A program made the translations under genes and the position numbers. From the NCBI GenBank assembly GCA_050944915.1, contig JBMNRY010000091.1, positions 1-7,580 of the forward strand: a stretch of 7,580 nucleotides of DNA, given 5' to 3'. This DNA comes from JBMNRY01 sp050944915. Its GTDB lineage: Bacteria > Bacillota > Limnochordia > JAAZLZ01. The notes below the pieces were generated by a model. The model ran no database searches. It had not been told where the DNA came from and saw nothing but the letters and a program-made list of their open reading frames with translations. How positions within the stretch are numbered: position 1 is the first letter of the stretch; every line of letters starts with the position of its first letter. This document shows, in pieces, positions 1 through 6,700 of the stretch.

Positions 1-2
1 GG

Positions 3-635
3 ATGGCCTTTTTCCCTATGGATGTCATCGATGAAGGCTTGGCTTTAAGGGGGCAGATTTCCGAGATCTCCCTGCGGGTAGAGCCTGGACGCCTAGGGGA
101 TGTGCAAAGGGCTGTGGGTTCCTTGATCGCTTCCCGGTCGGAACTAGCCGTCTATACCTGGGAAGAATCGGCGGCGGAATTCCTGGCCATTGGTGAATCA
201 AAGCGGGGCTTCCAATTAATACTTCTTTTACTCATCGCCCTCATCGCCTTGGTTGGTGTGGTTAATACAGTCCTATTGGCCTCTTTGGAACGGACCAGGG
301 AGATCGGTATGTTAAAGGCCTTAGGCATGGGGGAAGGAGAGATCATCAAGACCTTCGTTTTCGAATCCCTGGGGATCGGCCTTCTCGGTTCCCTGCTGGG
401 CTGTTTGCTGGCCGTCCTTGTCAACTTATATATGACCCATATCGGCGTTGATTTCACCCCCTTCTTCGGCGACTTGGATATCGGGTATCCCGTTCAGGGA
501 CGGGTATTTGGGATTTGGAATTGGCCACTTTTTGTAACTGCCTTTTCCTTCGGCGTCGTCGTCAGTGCCTTGGCCGGGGTTTTACCGGCCTTGGGGGCCG
601 CTAAGAAAGATCCGATCTGGGCGCTACGCCAGTAG
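3..635 (+). CDS. ABC transporter permease, FtsX/MacB/LolCE type, C-terminal part (5' cut by window edge)
   Basis: C-terminal 210 residues of an inner-membrane ABC permease; the open frame reaches the window start, so the Met at base 3 is probably internal and the N-terminal membrane helix plus most of the periplasmic domain lie upstream. Visible parts are the end of the extracytoplasmic domain (about residues 1-65), a membrane helix (about 70-92) running into the family signature NTVLLASLERTREIGMLKAL (88-107), and two more helices (about 119-142 and 172-197). It ends in the usual short cytoplasmic tail (KKDPIWALRQ). This signature and the three C-terminal helices define the FtsX-like permease domain shared by MacB, LolC and LolE. 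It is the first visible gene of a compact operon and is followed after 12 bases by a paralogous permease, so the two probably form a heterodimer. The ATPase partner is not in the window. Family assignment is firm; the substrate is unknown. Confidence 0.9.
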   Translation: MAFFPMDVIDEGLALRGQISEISLRVEPGRLGDVQRAVGSLIASRSELAVYTWEESAAEFLAIGESKRGFQLILLLLIALIALVGVVNTVLLASLERTREIGMLKALGMGEGEIIKTFVFESLGIGLLGSLLGCLLAVLVNLYMTHIGVDFTPFFGDLDIGYPVQGRVFGIWNWPLFVTAFSFGVVVSALAGVLPALGAAKKDPIWALRQ

Positions 636-640
636 GAGGG
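634..640 (+). promoter_or_regulatory. Shine-Dalgarno site of the second permease, overlapping the previous stop codon
   Basis: AGGAGGG starts inside the TAG stop (633-635) of the first permease gene and lies 7 bases before the ATG at 648. Ribosomes ending the first gene finish on the next ribosome site, which suggests coupled translation of the two permease subunits. Confidence 0.8.
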
Positions 641-647
641 ATGACTG

Positions 648-1865
648 ATGAATCTATTTCGCATGGCTTTGCGCAACCTAGGGCGAGCCCGCTCCCGGAC
701 GGCCCTCAGTTTGATTTCCATTGCGGTAGGTGTCATGGTGGTTATCATGGCCAAAGGTGTGATCGATGGCTTCTTAGATCAGGTGGTCACCAGTACCATC
801 CGCTTCGCCTCTGGTCATATCCGCATTGTTGATGCTGATTATCCCCTTAAGGAACAGCTCCTTTCTCTCAACTACACCGTTAAGGATGAGTTGATCGACT
901 CCTTGGCCAAGGAAGAGGGAGTGGCGGCCATCAGCCCCCGGATCCGTTTTGGTGGCTTGCTCAGCCAAGGAGAAGAATCAGAGGCCATCTTGGTGACCGC
1001 CATCGACCGTCAGGCTGACGAACCCCTATCCCGCCTTTCCCGGTACCTAGAAGGCCGTTATATGGAACCTGGAACCCGGGAGGCTATCTTAGGCCGCAAT
1101 CTGTTGGCGGAACACGGGCTAGCTATCGGCGACAAGTTTACCTTGGTGTTCAATACCGCCTACGGTTCTTTGAAGGGCATTACCTTTCAGGTAGTGGGGA
1201 GCTTAGAGTCAGGATATGTCTTCTTAGACGATCAGATCTTTATCGATTTAGGCCTAGCCCAGCAGATGTTAGAACTGGAAGGGGAAGTGACGGAAATCCT
1301 CCTCTTGGCAGAAGAACCGGCGGAACTGGAAGGCCTTCGAACCCGGATTGGGGATCAAATCGGCGACAAACCTTACGCCATTATTCCTTGGTATGACTAC
1401 AGCGAATTCATCGAATTGCTGGCCGTTGCCCGCCATATGTACAACTTAATTTATGTGGGAATCCTCATTCTGGCCAGTTTTGTTGTTGTGAACACCATGG
1501 TTATGATTGTCAACGAGCGGGTAAGGGAAATCGGTATGCTGGGTGCCTTAGGGTTATCCCAGGGGGAAATCACCCGCCTGTTTCTCTATGAAGGAGGCAT
1601 CCTAGGAATCGTCGGCAGTCTGGGTGGTGGACTGCTCGGCGCCATCCTCTTGTATCTGCTATCTATTACCGGTATCGATTTGAAAGGTATGGAAAGCATT
1701 GATGCCCAATACTTTCTTACGCCTCGATTATATCCCGTTTTCAATGGTCGGATTTTAGTCTACATGATCCTTTTAGGTTTTGCCATTAGTCTCTTGGCTG
1801 TTTGGTGGCCGTCCCGGCAAGGGGCTAGCCTGGAGCCAACCCAAGCCCTCAGGGGCCAGTTATAA
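648..1865 (+). CDS. ABC transporter permease, FtsX/MacB/LolCE type (second subunit)
   Basis: Complete 405-residue inner-membrane permease, close to the usual length of the LolC/LolE class (about 400). A basic N-terminus (MNLFRMALRNLGRARSRT) leads into membrane helix 1 (about 18-40). A large extracytoplasmic MacB_PCD-like domain follows (about 45-260). Helix 2 (about 265-287) runs into the signature NTMVMIVNERVREIGMLGAL (282-301), then come helix 3 (about 317-340) and helix 4 (about 369-388), and a tail ending in EPTQALRGQL. The start ATG has an SD site 7 bases upstream. It resembles the preceding gene in signature, topology and C-terminal tail, so the two look like tandem paralogues forming a heterodimer, as LolC and LolE do. 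Members of this family do not move substrate through a channel; they transmit ATP hydrolysis on the cytoplasmic side to extraction or pushing of cargo on the periplasmic side. The downstream LolA-like and barrel genes suggest transfer of a lipidic cargo to the outer membrane, which is inference. Confidence 0.93.
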   Translation: MNLFRMALRNLGRARSRTALSLISIAVGVMVVIMAKGVIDGFLDQVVTSTIRFASGHIRIVDADYPLKEQLLSLNYTVKDELIDSLAKEEGVAAISPRIRFGGLLSQGEESEAILVTAIDRQADEPLSRLSRYLEGRYMEPGTREAILGRNLLAEHGLAIGDKFTLVFNTAYGSLKGITFQVVGSLESGYVFLDDQIFIDLGLAQQMLELEGEVTEILLLAEEPAELEGLRTRIGDQIGDKPYAIIPWYDYSEFIELLAVARHMYNLIYVGILILASFVVVNTMVMIVNERVREIGMLGALGLSQGEITRLFLYEGGILGIVGSLGGGLLGAILLYLLSITGIDLKGMESIDAQYFLTPRLYPVFNGRILVYMILLGFAISLLAVWWPSRQGASLEPTQALRGQL

Positions 1866-1870
1866 GGAGG
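1864..1870 (+). promoter_or_regulatory. Shine-Dalgarno site that fixes the GTG start of the LolA-like gene
   Basis: AAGGAGG overlaps the TAA stop (1863-1865) of the second permease and lies 8 bases before GTG at 1879. The same frame stays open back to an ATG at 1780 inside the permease gene, but that start has no such site and would place a non-signal-like stretch before the signal peptide. This site therefore decides for GTG 1879 (a TTG at 1882 is a weaker alternative). Confidence 0.8.
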
Positions 1871-1878
1871 GTGCTAGC

Positions 1879-2625
1879 GTGTTGAAAAAGATCATTCCTC
1901 TAGTTCTCATCGGCCTGTTGCTCTTCGGAAGCATGGGAGCAGCCCAAGGGCTAACCATCGATGAAATCATGGCCCGGGTCGATGAAAATCGGCACTTCAC
2001 CAGTGCTTACAGTAAAATGCAGATGACCATCCGTTCCGGTCGCCGGGAGATGACTAAGGAAATGGAGGCCTGGACCGAAGGTTCCAACTCTCTGGTCGAG
2101 TTCACCAACCGCAGTGACCGGGGTACCAAATATCTAAAACTCGATGATGAGCTTTGGATGTTCTTCCCCGATGCCGAGGATTTGGTGAAGATATCGGGGC
2201 ATATGCTCAAACAAGGTTTCATGGGCAGCGATATGTCCTACGAAGATATGATGGTTTCGGAGAAAATGACGGACCTCTACGATTTTACCCTAGTGGGAGA
2301 AGAAGAACTGGACGGTCGGCCCACCTATGTGGTCAAGGCCCAGGGCAAACCTGGGGCGGAAGTCTCCTATGCCCTACGCCAGATGTGGATCGATGCCGAA
2401 ACCTTCCTGCCCTTAAAGGAAGAGCTATATGCTGTCAGCGGTCGTCTTTTGAAGGTGATGACCGTCGATGAGATCCGGGAAATCGAGGGGAGAAACTACC
2501 CCGTCGTCGTCACCATGGAAGATCAACTGAAGCGGAATTCCCGCACCCAAATCATCCTTTCCGAGATCCAATTCGATGTGGAAATAGAGGAAGGGACCTT
2601 TTCCCTAGATAGTCTAATGCGCTAA
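1879..2625 (+). CDS. Periplasmic LolA-like protein (outer membrane lipoprotein-sorting protein family)
   Basis: A 248-residue secreted protein starting at GTG. It has a cleavable signal peptide: two Lys (residues 3-4), a hydrophobic core (about 5-19) and a likely cut near 22-24 (GAAQG). There is no lipobox Cys, so the mature protein should be soluble in the periplasm and not lipid-anchored. The mature part begins with a helix (TIDEIMARVDEN) and an amphipathic strand (SAYSKMQMTI), then carries hallmark segments of the LolA_like family (Pfam PF17131, as I recall it). These are YLKLDDELWMFFPDAEDL (85-102), with a Trp and an FFP turn, and GSDMSYEDM (116-124), matching the family's conserved MGSDFSYEDL-type motif. 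LolA-fold proteins are half-barrels whose hydrophobic cavity carries acyl chains. It sits 13 bases after the permease gene and 13 before the barrel gene, fitting a shuttle between an inner-membrane ABC complex and an outer-membrane partner. Family call is strong; real cargo is unknown. Confidence 0.88.
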   Translation: MLKKIIPLVLIGLLLFGSMGAAQGLTIDEIMARVDENRHFTSAYSKMQMTIRSGRREMTKEMEAWTEGSNSLVEFTNRSDRGTKYLKLDDELWMFFPDAEDLVKISGHMLKQGFMGSDMSYEDMMVSEKMTDLYDFTLVGEEELDGRPTYVVKAQGKPGAEVSYALRQMWIDAETFLPLKEELYAVSGRLLKVMTVDEIREIEGRNYPVVVTMEDQLKRNSRTQIILSEIQFDVEIEEGTFSLDSLMR

Positions 2626-2638
2626 TGGGGGTTCAAAG

Positions 2639-3568
2639 ATGTCCTTTATTCTAGTATTGCTCCTCCTCTCCTTGGCTACCTCGCCGGCAGCGGCAGGGCT
2701 GGGGGGAGAATTGACCCTGACCAACTCCTTCATCAAAGGGGATACCTGGCGATGGAAAACTCAGACGGAGTTGACCGTCAATTATCGCTGGCGGACCGAT
2801 GATTTTCGGTTCGATGCCAAGATTAGAGGAAGTCTCCCAGGGGAGGACGATGATCTTCAGTGGGAAGGGGAACGCCTGTCTTTAAGCCTCTACGGCTCTT
2901 CTTGGACGGCAACCTTAGGTTTACAGCCCCTAACGTGGGGGGTGGGGCAGACTTGGCCGGAGCTTGAAAGCCCCTTAAACATCTACCCCGAAAGTTTTTG
3001 GGGTGTCAGTTGGCGTTTGCCTACGGCACCCTTGGAGTATTGGACGGCTACCGTGGGCAAGGTCGAGGATGGCCTGCGGACAAGCCTGCGCAAACAAGGC
3101 TACTACCATGGTTTGCGCTGGTCGGCTCTGGCTGCTTGGGATGATGGGGAGCTCCTCCTTGGTTGTGATGGGAAAATCGATCTTGGTTGGGAATTATACG
3201 GTGATTTCCTCTACCATGGAGAACGACAGCGTTGGCAGTTCCTTGTGGGAGCTGATTATCAGCTAGGTCCCACTGTGGCCATCACCGAATGGCGCCACGA
3301 TGGGCTAATAGCAGCTAACCAAGACTTCTTAGCCCAGATTTTCACCTATAATCTCGATGAATTCACTTCCCTGGCCTTGGGGGTCGATGTCTGCTGGGCC
3401 GATGGCAGTTATCGGATCGATACCGGACTGGAGACAATGCTCCTTAACGATCTCACCCTCACCTTGGGGGCTGCCTTTCCCCAGGGCAAAGAGGGAAGTC
3501 ACTACGGGAACATGGCCCATTGGGTAGGCTCGACCATCCTCAGCGCGGAGCTGAAGGCCGCCTTTTAA
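2639..3568 (+). CDS. Probable outer-membrane beta-barrel protein, function unknown
   Basis: A 309-residue secreted protein. The N-terminus is a signal peptide with a Leu-rich core (about 3-13) and an AAA cleavage site at 17-19, so the mature protein is about 290 residues. It lacks the usual basic residues before the core. The rest is dominated by short alternating polar/apolar stretches rich in Trp, Tyr, Leu and Gly, separated by Asp/Gly turns (for example RFDAKIRG, RLSLSLYG, WTATLGL, WELYGDFLYHG, WQFLVGADYQLG, TSLALGVDVCWADG), as in transmembrane beta-hairpins. The last residues, STILSAELKAAF, end in Phe with small or apolar residues at -2, -4, -6 and -8, the pattern of the BAM-recognised C-terminal strand. 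A conserved-looking segment (94-120: QPLTWGVGQTWPE, then NIYPESF) recalls the WG-x-G / NP motif of DUF1302- and alginate-export-type porins; that resemblance is from memory and weak. ATG 2639 is the only possible start, since a stop lies seven codons upstream. Its SD (GGGGG, 2627-2631) is weak. It is the last gene of the operon. Barrel topology is likely; role as exit port or receptor for the upstream system is inference. Confidence 0.72.
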   Translation: MSFILVLLLLSLATSPAAAGLGGELTLTNSFIKGDTWRWKTQTELTVNYRWRTDDFRFDAKIRGSLPGEDDDLQWEGERLSLSLYGSSWTATLGLQPLTWGVGQTWPELESPLNIYPESFWGVSWRLPTAPLEYWTATVGKVEDGLRTSLRKQGYYHGLRWSALAAWDDGELLLGCDGKIDLGWELYGDFLYHGERQRWQFLVGADYQLGPTVAITEWRHDGLIAANQDFLAQIFTYNLDEFTSLALGVDVCWADGSYRIDTGLETMLLNDLTLTLGAAFPQGKEGSHYGNMAHWVGSTILSAELKAAF

Positions 3569-3593
3569 GAAGCTTAGCCTATAGATTTCGTTC

Positions 3594-3620
3594 TAGCCCT
3601 GGCTTACCAAGCCAGGGCTA
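3594..3620. repeat. Perfect 12-bp inverted repeat with 3-base loop (terminator-like or dispersed palindrome)
   Basis: TAGCCCTGGCTT is followed by ACC and then its exact reverse complement AAGCCAGGGCTA. After one C/C mismatch the pairing continues for three more pairs (3590-3592 with 3622-3624). It begins 26 bases after the stop of the barrel gene, where a terminator would be expected, and should fold stably as RNA from either strand. The following bases (CAACCTTTGG) contain only three T, so it is not a classic intrinsic terminator. It could be an atypical terminator, a 3'-end-stabilising hairpin, or a copy of a REP-like palindrome. Confidence 0.75.
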
Positions 3621-3687
3621 CAACCTTTGGGAAGGCTATGTCGGGCAGGAATTAGCTGGCTGGAAAAATAATTAGAAAGGGAGAACA

Positions 3688-3694
3688 AAAGGGG
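3688..3694 (+). promoter_or_regulatory. Likely ribosome site for addB
   Basis: AAAGGGG lies 8 bases before ATG 3703 and 11 before a second ATG at 3706. The spacing favours 3703, but either start gives the same protein apart from one Met. A second purine run, AAGGGAG (3677-3683), is too far upstream to serve. Confidence 0.5.
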
Positions 3695-3702
3695 CGGGTG
3701 AG

Positions 3703-6700
3703 ATGATGGCCCTGCAACTTATTTTAGGGCGGGCTGGTTCGGGGAAAACCCATTTATGCCTGCAAGGGATGGGAGAAGCCCTGGCTCGGGGCAACGAACC
3801 GGCGGTCTTTTTGGTGCCCGAGCAGGCTACCTTCCAGATGGAGCGGGCACTACTGGAAATCAGTCCTACCGAGGCCATATTCCATGGACAAGTCCTTAGT
3901 TTTGGCCGTTTAGCATGGCAAATCCTTGACCAGACGGGAGGGGCCGCCAAACCGACAGTCAGTGAATTGGGCAAAAGGATGGTCCTGGGGCAGTTGCTGC
4001 AAAAACATCGGGACGAGCTGCGGATCTTTGGTGCCCTGGCCCGCCATCCAGGCTTCGTTGATAAATTGGCCAATTCCATAAAAGAATTGCGTTCCCAGCG
4101 GATCAGCCCTGGGGATCTGCTCCAGGCCCAGGGTGGGGTGGACCAATTCCTGGAAGATAAGATCCACGATTTGGATTTGATCTTCCGGGAATATGACGCC
4201 TATCTTCAGGACCGCTTTGTTGACCCCGATGATTATCTCAGTCTAGCCACCAGCCGCCTTGAACGTTGGGAATTAGCCACGGCGACCTTTTGGGTTGATG
4301 GTTTTTCTGGCTTCACCCCTCAGGAATTAGCCCTCTTGGAAAGGCTGTTGCCTTTGGCTAAACAGGTTAATATCGCTCTCTGTTTAGATCCGGAAGAGGT
4401 GCACCTCTCGCCGGAGAATAGTCTTTTTAATCCAACCCTAGAAACCTATCATCAGTTATTAGCCGTAGCCCGGCGGGGGAAAGTACCCATCGATCCGCCT
4501 ATTTCTTTGACGGTACAAAGGCGCTTCAAAAGCCGTGCCTTGGCCCATGTGGAAAAGAATTTCCCCCGGCGGCCGGGCCAGGAAGGCCGGGCCGACGGTT
4601 CCATCATCCTTTATCCGGCGGAGGATACCGCCGATGAAATCCACCGGGTGGCCCAGGAAATCCGCCGTTTAGTCCAGGAGGAAGGTTACGCTTACCGGGA
4701 TTTAGGGGTTATCTGTCGGGATTTAGCTCCCTATCAAGAACTACTCACGGCTATTTTCCAAGACTATCAGATCCCCTACTTCCTGGATCGGAAACGCTCG
4801 GTGGAGCACCATCCCCTAATCAGGCTTGTCCAATCCCTGTTAGATATTCTGTGCGGTGGTTGGAGTTATAGCGGGATCTTTGAGTATCTGAAAACAGACT
4901 TATCCCCGCTGACCCGGGAGGAAGTCGATACCCTAGAAAACTATGTTTTGGCCTACGGGATCAAAGGGAGCCGCTGGTATCGAGGCCCGTGGCGGTATGT
5001 GGAAAGGTTTTCTTTAAGCGAGGATGAGCCATTACCGCCTAAAGGGCAAGCAGAATTGGCCCACATTAACGATCTGCGTAAAAAGGTCGTCGCCCATCTG
5101 TTGCCCTTTTACCGTCAAAACCGAGGGCGGGCTACGGTACGGGAGTTTTGTATAGCCATCTATAACTTCTTGGAAGAACTACAAGTGGCCGGACAGTTGG
5201 AAGACTGGAGCCAAGGGGCCAAGGCTGCCGGAGCCTGGGAAAGGGCCCGGGAACACGAACAGATCTGGCCCGCTTTGATCGAGTTTTTAGACCAATTGGT
5301 GGAGGCCTTAGGCCCCACGGTCATGTCCGTCGATGAATTCCGACAGGTGGTGGGCACAGGCCTCAAGGCTTTGCAACTAGCCTTGATTCCACCGGGTTTT
5401 GATCAGGTGCTCATCGGGGAAATCGAGCGTTCCCGTTTCCCGAACCTTAAAGGGGTCTTTATCTTAGGGGCTGCCGAGAATTCCTTCCCCAAGGTGCCCG
5501 AGGAAGACGTGATTTTCACCGATGCCGAGCGGATTCAATTGGCGGCTTCCCAGGTGGAATTAGGCCCCGATAGCCGCCGCCGCCTTTTCTGGGAAGCATA
5601 TCTGGCCTATATCGCCCTGACCAGGCCTAGCCACTACCTATGGGTTAGTTATCCCCGCCGTGGTTTGGGGGCTCGGGAACAGGCGCCCTCGAGTCTGTTT
5701 AAGAAACTAAGACGGATCTTACCTGGGGCTTACCAACCCGAAATGGGGAGTTGTAAATACGTACAGAAACAGACCTTGGCCGGCCAATTAGCCCAACGGC
5801 TACGGCGGGGGCCCCTCCAAGGGCCTTGGCAAGAAATCTATGATCAGCTGGCCCAAAGTCCTGTTTTCCCCCGGCTGGCGCCGATTTTTGCCTCCCTTCA
5901 CCATCGGGTCCAAGACCCGCCCTTGCCTACTTCCCTGGCGGAAGAACTCTATGGGCAGCCTTTGCGGGTTAGCATCACCCAACTGGAGATCTATGCCGCT
6001 TGTCCCTTCCGCCATTTTGTCGCCTATGGGCTGGGCTTGCGGGAACGGGAGGATTTCGCCTTGGAATCCCGGCATCTAGGCAGTTTTTACCATACAGCCC
6101 TCGAGTTGATGTCCCGACCGGGTGCCCAACTGGAAGAGGTTATGGAACAGCTAATTCCCCGCTTGCAGCACGCCATCTTGGCCAGTTCTTCCCGCTACCG
6201 CTATATCGCCCGTCGCTTAGAAAAGAACCTAGTTCGGGCTTTAGAACTATTGGCCCTCCACGAAGAACAAAGCCAATTCCGTCAGATGGGCGCGGAAGTT
6301 GCCTTCGGCAGAGGGCTTCCCCCCCTAATTATCAATCTACCCGGGGGAGGGCAACTGCAGCTGCGGGGCAGGATCGACCGGGTGGAAAGGGCCACCATCG
6401 ATGGTGAAATCTACTTACGGGTCATCGATTACAAAACCAGTGGGACGAAACTTTCCCTAGAGGAAGTCTACTATGGTTTAAGCCTTCAACTGTTAGCCTA
6501 TTTAATGGTGGTTATTGAACACGCTCCCCATCTGGTGGACGCCCCGGCCCGGGTAGCCGGTGCCCTTTACTTCCCCATCCAAGGTGGTCTTCTAAACCAA
6601 GACGGTCCCCTCGATGGTGAAGAGTTGGCCCGCAAGAGACGTCGAGCCCAAAGGATGGAAGGATTGCTCATCGGGGAGGTGGAAGTGCTCCGGTCCATGG

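Larger units (their letters stand above)
3569..3702 (+). other. Intergenic gap between envelope operon and addBA
   Basis: This is the only gap of note. It holds the perfect hairpin at 3594-3620, an AT-rich patch (3664-3674) and the purine-rich addB leader (3675-3702). No ORF, RNA gene or riboswitch pattern is recognisable. It probably contains the end of the first transcript and the promoter for addBA, but no convincing -35/-10 pair could be placed. Confidence 0.6.

Noticed and set aside
1780..1878. In-frame ATG at 1780 extending the LolA-like gene by 33 codons into the permease gene
   Set aside because: It has no good ribosome site, would overlap the permease by 86 bases, and would put a non-signal-like stretch before an obvious signal peptide. 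GTG 1879 has AAGGAGG at ideal distance.
3575..3638. TAGCCT (3575-3580) and AGGCTA (3633-3638) as an outer stem enclosing the hairpin
   Set aside because: Only six pairs with a long unpaired interior and no extension; likely chance.
3664..3675. AATAAT (3667-3672) as a -10 box for addBA
   Set aside because: It matches five of six bases of TATAAT, but the stretch 17 bases upstream (GGCAGG region) bears no resemblance to TTGACA. A promoter probably lies in this gap, but this placement is not supported.
3672..4079. Open frame of 135 codons on the - strand at the start of addB
   Set aside because: It lies opposite a strongly conserved coding stretch including the AddB P-loop, has no family resemblance, and its composition is that of a reverse-strand shadow.
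4571..4592. Direct repeat of GGCCGGGCC (4571-4579 and 4584-4592) inside addB
   Set aside because: A short GC-rich coincidence encoding PGQEGRA in an unconserved linker; too short and in-frame coding to be a mobile or regulatory repeat.
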